From Discostella pseudostelligera (Eukaryota; Bacillariophyta; Thalassiosirophyceae; Thalassiosirales; Thalassiosiraceae), in the NCBI GenBank assembly GCA_036940085.1, contig JALLBK010000403.1:1-17541 (forward strand): 17,541 bases of DNA, given 5' to 3'. Below are positions 9,542 to 17,541 of this stretch, in pieces (position 1 is the first letter of the stretch; every line of letters starts with the position of its first letter). Under the pieces are notes generated by a model. That model had not been told where the DNA came from. It saw only the letters and a program-made list of their open reading frames with translations, and ran no database searches. Both the position numbers and the translations under genes were made by a program.

Positions 9542-10585
9542 ATGACTGCCATAGCATTGCCCCTGCTTGTCGATGTTCGATGGTCGATGCCTCCGAATTC
9601 CACCACCAATACCATGGCCAAGATAGCATCATTGTTCGGCGACATCCGCCTCATACTTCCCGACATTCCCTTTCTCACACCGCTGGCAACCCAAATTGGT
9701 CTCACCTGCCTAGTGTCGCAAATTGTCTTTACAGTATTATTGCACAAACGGACCACTTTCTTACCATCGGGACCATGGAATGAATTACCAACCTTTACGG
9801 CACATCAATTGGTGTCGTTCCCACTCATGATAATATTAACTTACTACGGTATGAGAGATTGGTTCTTCTCTCCTTTGAACGACAATAAAGCTGCTGGGAT
9901 TACGACAATATCTCCCCATGATAGAATATTTGGTCAACACCACCCCGTCAATGATGTTCCACTAGCCATTGGCACCGGTGCCATCATGTTATGGGACATT
10001 CCCACCGGATTGATCTCCCCTCCTCTCCATGATCCATTAATGTGGGCACATCATGTGGGTATGGCCACCGTGGCACTTCTCATGTCAGGACAATTCTCTC
10101 ATGGGACGAAAATTATGATCGGAGCCTATTATGCACCGTACTACTTTGGTGTTATTGAATTTAGTTCCATCTTCCTGGCCTATGTGGATGTGTTCCATCC
10201 GAAATATCGATATTATGATGAATGGTTGAATGATCCGAAGAGAGAATCACATACAAAAATGAAAGTTTTGAAGAGTTTGAACGATGTGTGTCGGGCAATG
10301 TTTGCTCTATCATTTTTGGTATTGCGTGGATTGTATTTTCCATATGTTTCCTTTGGGTATGCCATACCCGATTTATGGAGGGCGTATATTACATACGACA
10401 AGTTGTTGCCACCACCAGTGGGTGTGCCAATGTGGACGGGGTGCTTTTTAATTGGTATGATTGGAATGTTTGCGTGTTTACAGGCGTATTGGGGAGTGTT
10501 AGTCATGAGGCAGGTGAAGAAGGTGTTGCGAGGCGATGAGAAGAAAGATAAGACAAAGAAGGTTGGGAATGGGAAGCGAGATTGA
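9542..10585 (+). CDS. TLC-domain (TRAM/LAG1/CLN8) multi-pass membrane protein
   Basis: Single-exon gene of 347 residues, hydrophobic throughout, with six or more likely membrane helices. TLC hallmarks are visible: TAHQLVSFPLMIILTYYGMR early in the domain; the His pair in DPLMWAHHVGMATVALL; and YYFGVIEFSSIFLAYVDV with its conserved Glu/Ser near the end. TLC proteins act in ER or endomembranes in sphingolipid synthesis, lipid sensing or membrane fluidity. This one resembles the TLCD/TMEM56 branch more than ceramide synthases, because the extended Lag1 motif is not evident; that placement is tentative. The C-terminus is a Lys-rich cytosolic tail (KKVLRGDEKKDKTKKVGNGK). The start at 9542 is the first ATG; in-frame ATGs at about 9587 and 9614 are alternatives. 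It shares a divergent promoter with the dioxygenase. Confidence 0.82.
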   Translation: MTAIALPLLVDVRWSMPPNSTTNTMAKIASLFGDIRLILPDIPFLTPLATQIGLTCLVSQIVFTVLLHKRTTFLPSGPWNELPTFTAHQLVSFPLMIILTYYGMRDWFFSPLNDNKAAGITTISPHDRIFGQHHPVNDVPLAIGTGAIMLWDIPTGLISPPLHDPLMWAHHVGMATVALLMSGQFSHGTKIMIGAYYAPYYFGVIEFSSIFLAYVDVFHPKYRYYDEWLNDPKRESHTKMKVLKSLNDVCRAMFALSFLVLRGLYFPYVSFGYAIPDLWRAYITYDKLLPPPVGVPMWTGCFLIGMIGMFACLQAYWGVLVMRQVKKVLRGDEKKDKTKKVGNGKRD

Positions 10586-11287
10586 GGCTTGTGAGGTTGG
10601 ATTTATGGAGGGATTGATGAACATCTTGGACTATATGTACCTATTTTATGCGCTATTCGATCACGATCGGGTTGGGTGAGAATGATTATCGACTTCGCAT
10701 TCTACAAGTAATTGAATATCTCACACTTTCCTTCCTGTGTTTAGAGAGTATCGGTGGTGTGAAAGAACAAAGAATGCGATAAAGCCGAGCAAGTGCGATA
10801 TTTAATTTGGAGGTGCAAATGAAGCGTCAATACAATATATGATTGTCATGCAAGTTTGATGTGATGATGTCCACTAAACATGCAACTATCACGTGGGTGT
10901 CTGAGAGCACAAGCAAAGTTAGGACGATCAGAGGCATTAAATCATTCATTGCCATTGTCACGAGTACTTCACCTCCGCTCCGTCCATCGTCCATCTCCCC
11001 TTTCATTCATCGACTCGACTCACAATTTTCCTTCCCGCCATCCTCGCCACTTCCTCCACCGTCCATCCATCGATCGAAGCAATCGAAGATCAGACACACA
11101 CACAAAACAGGCACACACCATGATGGACATCTCTAACATCGCTAGCACAATCTAATAGGGCCTTAATTTATTGCATTCACCGAGCGAGAGGGATATCGCA
11201 ACTACATGCCAATAGCCTGCATTTATCCAGGATCTCATAGTCCTACACTCATCGCAATCGCCGACCTATCCAGCTAAATAGAATAAA
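10586..11287. other. 702-bp intergenic region between the TLC and mL59 genes
   Basis: The first ~250 bp, AT-leaning, is the TLC 3' flank. From about 10960 the plus strand turns C/T-rich (11000-11080), as expected of the mL59 promoter and leader, with one TTCCCGCCA site at 11032-11040. An 11-codon ATG-started frame (11120-11155) lies 130 bp before the mL59 ATG. Longer frames here (10843-11155) look like C-rich leader read as protein and I do not call them. Confidence 0.5.
11032..11040 (+). promoter_or_regulatory. E2F-like site TTCCCGCCA
   Basis: A single copy of the same motif seen upstream of the TLC/dioxygenase pair and of the MORN gene, here about 250 bp before the mL59 start codon in a C/T-rich leader or promoter. 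Confidence 0.35.
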
Positions 11288-11788
11288 ATGAGAGCGGCAT
11301 TACGACAACTCTGCCGGCATGGCATCGAGGCCCTACGTCCTCAAAAGGTCGACGACAAGGTTTGGCGCAAACCCGCCGTTTCGAAGCGCGTTGCGGCTGA
11401 CTTGCGCAAATTGGCATTACGGAATGGCACGTATGGCAAGTTTGATTCGGAGCTGGGGGTTGGTTGGGATCCGGCCTGGGATACGCCTGATCGTCCCAAG
11501 AAAATAATTATGCAGCCGATGGATTTGGCCGGTAATGCTGACAGCAGCAGTACCTTGATAGACAGCCTATTGCAAATTGGGAGCAATAGGGGTGCAATTG
11601 AAAGCATTCGACCACCAAAGGAGCATAAAAGAGATCGTACGCGTGAGAGTCGGGCGCAAAAGATTGAGGCATTAGTGGCACAGGCCGATGAGAAGATTGA
11701 GGAGTATCGGTTGGAGATGGAGGGGAAGAAACCCAAGCCAGGAATTGAGGAGGAGTTTAAGAGGGCTGTTAAGGGAGCGTCGTGGTAG
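11288..11788 (+). CDS. Mitochondrial large-subunit ribosomal protein, mL59 (MRPL25-like)
   Basis: Single exon, 166 residues, basic. Residues 25-50 (VWRKPAVSKRVAADLRKLAL, then RNGTYG) match the mL59 core, in which a W/F-x-x-P segment leads into an Arg/Lys helix ending LALRxG, as in yeast MRPL25. The second half also follows that family: a Pro/Lys/His-rich link (RPPKEHKRD), then a charged helix (RESRAQKIEALVAQADEKIE) and a short tail ending GASW. The N-terminus MRAALRQLCRHGIEALRP suits a mitochondrial presequence. The function would be a structural part of the mitoribosome large subunit. The alignment is from memory and the similarity is modest, so the family name is likely rather than certain. 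It converges on the MORN gene, 153 bp between the stops. Confidence 0.68.
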   Translation: MRAALRQLCRHGIEALRPQKVDDKVWRKPAVSKRVAADLRKLALRNGTYGKFDSELGVGWDPAWDTPDRPKKIIMQPMDLAGNADSSSTLIDSLLQIGSNRGAIESIRPPKEHKRDRTRESRAQKIEALVAQADEKIEEYRLEMEGKKPKPGIEEEFKRAVKGASW

Positions 11789-11941
11789 AGGAGTGAATAG
11801 ACAAACATACATTAGTAGTGAATCAGGTAAAGTGGGGGAGCGACATTGTTTGGGGTGAGGTCTAAAGTCTCCATGTTGTGCTAACATTTATGATGGGCTA
11901 ACATTAATGATTAAAGCGGTTGTTCCCCGAGTATTGCGAGT

Positions 11942-14900
11942 CTACAATCCAACTTGAGTAAATCCAGCCTTCTGGTGAATGTGGCTAATGTCACTCTGGA
12001 ATTGGAGGGGAATCATCCAATCATTCTTCGTAACAGTGTCAGGAGATGCTGAAGATGCTGCCGTATTACCGTCCTCGTTGCCATCGCTTGCCTTGTCACC
12101 ATCACCATATGTCATCTTTGGAATGATAACATTGCGATTCATCTTCATTGTGCCCTGTCCTTCCATGTAGTCGTCCTTGAATCGGCCCTCGTCTGAATTG
12201 ATTAGGTTGTGGAATTAGACAAGTCGTTAGTCATTAGACAGATTATCCAAACTCAAAATAGATTCTAAGGTGCATATGAACTTACAAACTGCTCCATTGG
12301 TAAATCGTATCGTCCCTCTGCCCTCTCTCTTTCCGGCCACCCATGTACCATCATAAACCTGTCCCTTAGGGTAAACTGCTACACCTCTCCCTTCCATACT
12401 GTTGTTCACCCAGCTGCCTTCATACCGAAACCCGTCACAAGCTACCAAAATGCCATGTGCACCATGACGTTTGCCGTCACGCCAAGGTCCCTCATAGATG
12501 CTGCCATCCGGCCAACGGAATATGCCGTAGCCATTTTGTATGTTGTCACGAAATTCACCATCAAAGACGCTACCATTTGGCAATGTGTAGACACCATGCC
12601 CATTCCGTAAATTTTGACGGAATTGACCGACATACTTTCCATTCTCCTTCGGAGAGCCGTTACCAGAATCAAGATAATAGTTGTATGTACCTTGTCCATG
12701 CATCTTTCCTTTCTCCCAAGAACCCTCGTAAATGACATATTTTCGATCCGCTGTCATTAATTTTCCAATGCCGTGTTCCTTATTTTTCTTCCACTGACCT
12801 TCGTAGAGGGTGTTGTTGTTGTAGAGACATATGCCTCGACCATCGCGCATACCATCGTGCATCTCGCCTTCGTACACCACATAGTTGATTTTGACATGTC
12901 CAGCATTCGGAGATGAGGATTTACCACCACTGGCTGGAGTCGTTCCCTCACCCTCTGGCTCTTGATCCACACGTTGAAAGTACAAAAAGTGAGCGGCACG
13001 CCATCGCGCTAACATTGGGTCGCCGGAAGACGGTAACGTGGGGATAACAGAAGGAGGAGGAGCGAGAATCATAGTACCCTGCATTCCCTTGTATGCGGAT
13101 GAGGTCGACGATCGAGGATGTGCTCCTGTGGCGACTCCGCTCTTACTCTTCTTCTTATGACTCTTCTTGCTAGTAGTGCCACCAGCAGTGATGGATGTGG
13201 CACGTTCACGTGGTGAGGGTTTGGCACCAGGAGCGAATGTGGTATTGCCACTTGAAATCTGAATGTTGATTGAACCACTATCCGTTACTCGACATTGCGG
13301 AGGAGGTTTCAATATACCGCCACCGACCACACCGCCGCTAGAAGATGCTGCTGACCGATTGCTACTCGTACTCTCATAGGAATGCCGCGAACGCTTCTTG
13401 ACTGTGCTGGCAATATCAATTGTGCTACTGCCCGCTGCTCCGTCCTCACTACTTCCACCCACCTCCTCTCCACCACTTCTACCTGATGACTTCCAAATTA
13501 GATTTCCATCAGGACCGGTGACAAACTCCCCACCACTACCAGTAGCACCAATATCTGATTCACGCTTCTTCCATGAGCTCTTTCTCTTTCGTCCCGCCGT
13601 CCTACGTCCTGCACCATCTTCATTCTCACCGGGTAGAATGAATCGTCCAGACAGTCGAACATCTTTGCCACTAATTTTGGATATTTCCGCGGGAGTTGGA
13701 ACGGGGACATACATTCGTTGACACTTTAGTGTTCCCGTGGTGGGGTTGAGAGAACCTACAATTTCAAATGTACCGAAACGATTGGTCCCATAGCCACGCA
13801 CATGTATGTGCGATAATGACAGTAGACCATCAGCTTTTCCGTTGTCGTTGCTGTCTCCGTTTTCTGTCGTAGAGGCGGATGCGGCGCCATCCTCCATCGC
13901 AGCATCGCCTTCACCGCCATCACCATCGATAATATTGGTACTAGTCTTATCATCCAACATTTCATTGGCAATAATTGTAGAATCAGTGTCCGAAAATGCA
14001 GGACGGGCATTGGGAGGTGGTGTGGCATTAAAGAAGAGGTAGAACATTTCACGTACACGACTATCGGCACTCCTACTATGGCTACGTTTCTTCTTGGAAT
14101 GGCTCGATGATGATGTTGAAGAAGTGGCGGTAGAATTTGCAATAATGTTCTCGAAGCTGCCTTCCCACCGTCCCGAGTTTGGACATGTCCCTAAAGGGTA
14201 CAATCCGGAAGCCTCCGTGTAGGGTGAATCGCCGTAGGTTTGCATCTTAATTTCTTTTGGTGGAATGCTTGAAGCAGTTTGTTTAGTATGATCGTTCTTC
14301 GGTGGTTCCATCGTTGCCGGCTCAACAATATTCGCAGCAGAGACAGTAGCATTGATATTAGCATCATCCGAGGCCGCAATTCTGTCCGACATTCGACTCT
14401 CCTCAGACAGAAGCGTCTCATCTGCATTCAAGCCTTTCATTAGCGCATCTCCGTCATCCTTCATGTTACTGCTTGCACCTTCTGCAGCCTCTTTCATCAC
14501 TACATCCATTATAGTTGATGTTTCGTCTCCCCCCTTGTAGGGTGCAGCATGCGTTGCTTCTAGATCTTTCCTGGTGGTGTCGTCATCTGTCGCAGTCTCA
14601 ATAGCAGTAGTATTCACGGCAGTAGTGACAGCAGCAGATTTATCACTCCCCCCTTCTGTAGGGATAGCCTCCGCCCCATTACTCTTCACCTTCTCCTCAG
14701 AAACTTCCGCCTCGCTCGTCTCACGTATCATAATCACCAAAGCAGAGGGTACTACCACCTCGGAGGCATTAACTGGTTTGAGCCACTTGTACAGGAATGG
14801 ACGTGGTTTTGTTACCGCCGCTTCTGTCTCGGCTTCTGTAGACGTATTAGTAGATTGAGATCTTCTTTGCTTCTTCTTCTTCCGTCCTGGTCGATTTTTT

Positions 14901-15724
14901 ATGGGTGCTGGAGCTACTGCCTCATCGGCTGCAGCGGGTGCTGCATGGGTGGTGTCAGTGGCGGTGATGGAAACAATTAATGAATCGGTGGGAGATACTT
15001 CGTCTGCGTTATTGTTGATGACCTCCTTCGTAGAATCGACTTGGGTGACGACTACTTCATCTTGGTTGGCATTATCAAGTTTAACCGCCGAGCTATCATT
15101 CATCTCCTCTTTGGTGGCATCAACATCATTATTGTCCTTGTCATGATAATCTTTTCTGTCATAATCGTCGTCGTCATCGGCCAAATCCCCAAAAGCCCAA
15201 ATCCCCCTCCATGTCCACTCTTCCATCATCTGGCCCTCTTCTTCACCTACCCCCAATCCCTGCCCCTGCCCCTGCAATTCTTGACTATTAGACACTGATT
15301 GTTTGCCTTCTCCCGTAATATGTGCACATGATGTGTTAGTCACAACAATGGTAGAAGAAGAGGATGATGTCTCATATTTATCATTTCTGCCGGCAGCTGT
15401 ATTTGATGCAGGAGTGGCATCATCCTCCCCACCATTTATCTCAATGGCACTTTTGACTTCATCGTTGACAATAACACCGCCATCTACTACTACCTCTGCA
15501 GCAGCAGCTGCGGCAGCAGCAGCGGCGGTGGCAGCCGCAGTATCGGTGGCGGCTGATGCTGATGGCACGTCCGCTGACGCCGACACCGACGGCGCCAGAG
15601 GCACCGAATTTTTCGCAACTACTCCTGCTGCTGAAGCACCAGCCGACGAACGTGTCGCCTTGGGCATATTAGGGGGTGGACGAAGCACGAGCGTACGTGT
15701 CAATTTGCCGCGGAGGGTGATCAT
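11942..15724 (-). CDS. Large MORN-repeat protein, two exons
   Basis: Exon 1 is 15724-12286 and exon 2 is 12192-11942, with a 93-bp intron (GTAAGT...TTCAG) splitting the ninth MORN repeat; 1229 residues. About residues 948-1166 hold nine MORN units of the form YEGxWxxGxxxGxGxxxxxxG, for example YEGSWEKGKMHGQGTYNYY and, across the splice, VYEGRFKDDYMEGQGTM. MORN arrays bind membranes or act as scaffolds and spacers. Upstream are ~500 low-complexity residues with Ala, Ser/Thr and acidic runs (11 Ala near residue 70). A conserved-looking block follows: SGRWEGSFENI near 515, REMFYLFFNATPPPNARPAF near 560, and HVRGYGTNRFGTFEIVGSL near 640-660, which looks like a small beta-rich domain. No kinase or other enzyme domain is seen. 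A 3-codon upstream frame overlaps the start as ATGA. Confidence 0.85.
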
Positions 15725-15806
15725 GGTGGCATTGGATTTTAGATTTTATGGATCTTTTTTGTGGTGGTTGCGAGGTTGCGGGTTGCGGTGGTGGTGACGA
15801 AAAGCA

Positions 15807-15847
15807 GGGCGGGAAAGTCTCCCGCCAATTCTGATTCTCTCCCGCCA
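15807..15847. promoter_or_regulatory. Cluster of three E2F-like sites upstream of the MORN gene
   Basis: GGGCGGGAAA (15807-15816, an E2F site in reverse), TCCCGCCA (15820-15827) and TCCCGCCA (15840-15847), with 20 bp between the last two. They lie 83-123 bp upstream of the MORN ATG. The 20-bp spacing repeats that seen at 9464-9493. Confidence 0.5.
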
Positions 15848-16481
15848 TTATGACTCGTCTGTCTGGCGTGATCATTGCGAGAGGCACAAGTAGGAGTACT
15901 TAGGTAGAGGAGCGACCATTTTTAGGCATGAGTAAACTTCCATAACGTATGTAAAGATTACATTATGGGATTTGCTCGGTCAGATGGTGCCAAAATGCCG
16001 GCCTTGTCGCGGCAGTTCTTGGAAAAATAAAATTATTTCTCAACTCCTAATATTTACTGAGTTCTGTCGATTTTAAGTTTTGGCACGCTCGAGAGGCTCT
16101 AAGAGGGGGTTACCATTTTAAGGCATTCACATGGAGCACCACACTGAAACAGCTGTAACTTTTTACGTATTTGTCCGATGGGCTCAAAAATTAGTGCAAA
16201 TTGCTCCTTCTAGCTTGAGCATTCTCCTTTGAATGAGTAATAAATTTTGGCAGGGACGACAATCCACAGGCTGTAAATTCCGCAGAGGTCTTGCCTAGCT
16301 TGCTGGCGACAGGACCATGTCGATGCAACAACATCCACGAAGAACCTCGTAGACCATATGTAGAGAGGGATGCAATCCGAAATTCCATATTTGAATAGAT
16401 CTCACAAAGATGAATCTCATATGTGATTTTCTTGTATTAAGTGTTGATACTTGAGGCATAAAATTCACCAAAGATAGGCAG
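15848..16481. other. Gene-free stretch before the minisatellite
   Basis: About 630 bp, moderately AT-rich, with no frame of convincing protein character. The longest (minus strand, about 16191-16440, HRHGPVASKLGKTSAEF...) has no start or family I recognise and runs on into the minisatellite. No terminal inverted repeats, target-site duplication or tRNA-like fold was found by eye. Confidence 0.5.
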
Positions 16482-17324
16482 CCAGAGGTCCGGGTCTCTG
16501 CCATACAAACAACCAGAGGTCCGGGTCTCTGCCAAACAAACGCCCAGAGGTCCAGGTCTCTGCATAACAAACACCCAGAGGACTGGGTCTCTGTCAAACA
16601 AACACCTGGAGGTCCGGGTCTCTGACAAACAAACACCCAGAGGTCCAGGTCTCTGACAAACAAACACCTAGAGTTCCAGGTCTCTGCCAAGCAAGCACCC
16701 AGAGGTCTGATTCTCTGCCAAACAAACACCCAGAGGTCCAGGTCTCTGTATAACAAACACCCAGAGGACTGGGTCTCTGTCAAACAAACTCCCAGATGTC
16801 TGGGTCTCTGCTACACAAGCACCCAGAGGTCAAGGTCTCTGACAAGAAAACACCCAGAGGTCCGGGTCTCTGCCAAGCAACCGCACCCTGAGGTCTGGGT
16901 CTCTGCCTAACAAACATCCAGAGGTCTGGGTCTCTGCATAACAAACACCTGGAGGTCCGGGTCTCTGCCATACAAACACCCAGAGGTCCGGCTCTCTGCC
17001 AAGCAAGCACCTGGAGGTCCAGGTCTCTGCATAACAAACACCCAGAGGTCTTGGTCTCTGCCAAACAAAATCCCAGAGTTCCAAGGTCGGGATCTCTACC
17101 AAACAAACACCCGGAGATCCAGGTCTCTGCCGAACAAATACCCGGTGGTCTGGGCCACTGCCAAATAAACACCCGGAGGTCTGGGCCTCTGCCAAACAAA
17201 CACCCAGAGGTCCGGGTATCTACCAAACAAACACCAGGAGGTCTGGGTCTCTGCCAGCCAAGCACCTGGAGGTCTTGGTCTCTGCCAAACAAACACCTGG
17301 AGGTCCGGGTCTCTGCCAAGCAAG
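16482..17324. repeat. Minisatellite: 27 tandem copies of a 31-bp unit
   Basis: The unit is an 18-bp core, typically CAGAGGTCCGGGTCTCTG (arms CAGAG/CTCTG around eight bases), plus a 13-bp A/C-rich linker, typically CCAAACAAACACC. I count 27 copies, diverged from one another by substitutions; one unit is 33 bp (linker near 16880) and one is about 38 bp (near 17080). Linker variants recur every six units (186 bp): ATAAC type in copies 3, 9 and 15, GTCAAAC in 4 and 10, GACAA in 6 and 12, CCAAGC in 7 and 13. The unit has no stop codon in any of six frames, so long open frames across it are not evidence of a gene. Confidence 0.95.
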
Positions 17325-17541
17325 CTAGGTTGTTAATTACCGGATTGAAATGGTAATTACCAAAGGCTTTAATCCCCTCACACAAGCTTATATTGGAACT
17401 AAAACCAATTAATTTTTTCTGATTTTACTTCACGGGAACGAGAACTTCACAAGGTCATACGTACAAATGAATGGTTTTACATGACTTAGTCAATAGTTTC
17501 GAAAATAGCTAACTATTTCAGGTGTACACAGTGAACTGGTT
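17325..17541. other. Unassigned right flank
   Basis: About 217 AT-rich bases after the minisatellite, with no reading frame, repeat or site that I can support. Confidence 0.5.

Noticed and set aside
10695..10779. Inverted repeat TCGCATTCT / AGAATGCGA after the TLC gene
   Set aside because: Nine-bp arms with a 67-bp loop and no U-run; expected by chance at this scale and not a known terminator type in this lineage.
10843..11155. Frames of 91-97 codons between the TLC and mL59 genes
   Set aside because: Composition is Ser/Pro/His from a C-rich leader, with no domain, no conserved pattern and overlap of two frames.
15964..16032. 22-codon frame MGFARSDGAKMPALSRQFLE
   Set aside because: Too short to support, with no promoter, homology or neighbouring context.
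16482..17324. CRISPR-like array of short palindromes with spacers
   Set aside because: The linkers are as conserved as the cores, spacers are not unique, no cas genes are present and the surrounding genes are eukaryotic.
16295..17385. Long open frames on both strands over the repeat array, with repeated GRDPDLWVFVWQRP-like peptides
   Set aside because: The 31-bp unit has no stop codon in any frame and 31 is not a multiple of three, so long open frames with a 31-residue period follow automatically. No start context, splice site or non-repeat domain supports a gene.

Overview
The window is nuclear DNA of a photosynthetic stramenopile, most likely a centric diatom. Four points support this: short spliceosomal introns (64-202 bp) with GTGAGT/GTAAGA-like donors; a carotenoid-cleavage enzyme whose leader has a signal peptide ending in an ASSFAF (ASAFAP-type) motif, the plastid address of secondary red plastids; proteins padded with Asn, Ser, Asp and Ala runs; and an RJL-type GTPase, a family linked to flagella. 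There are no prokaryotic operons, rRNA, tRNA or recognisable transposons.

Layout, left to right. A 5'-truncated gene for mitochondrial ribosomal protein uS17 (+) converges on a three-exon RJL/DNAJC27-type small GTPase (-). Only 78 bp upstream of the GTPase, on the same strand, ends a protein with six WW domains. The WW gene is interrupted in this record by a 72-bp duplication around a single N, which looks like an assembly join. A 254-bp divergent promoter with a perfect TGACGTCA palindrome separates it from a two-exon, Cys-rich, secreted type I membrane protein of unknown function (+). That gene converges on a five-exon carotenoid cleavage dioxygenase (-) with all four iron-binding histidines. 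The dioxygenase shares a divergent promoter, carrying three E2F-like TCCCGCCA sites, with a TLC-domain membrane protein (+). Then come a small mitochondrial ribosomal protein of mL59 type (+) and, convergent with it, a 1229-residue protein with nine MORN repeats (-). The MORN gene also has three TCCCGCC sites upstream.

The last ~1.7 kb holds no gene I can support. It is dominated by 27 tandem copies of a 31-bp unit with a short palindromic core and a clear six-unit (186-bp) higher-order period.

The genes do not form one pathway. Two products serve the mitochondrial ribosome (uS17, mL59), one acts on plastid carotenoids, two are membrane proteins, and three are signalling or scaffold type (RJL GTPase, WW, MORN). 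I found no complete new multi-gene system. The best leads are the minisatellite, the repeated E2F-like sites, the WW/RJL arrangement and the unrecognised Cys-rich membrane protein. All exon models were built by hand from reading frame, splice sites and family alignment from memory; no search was run.
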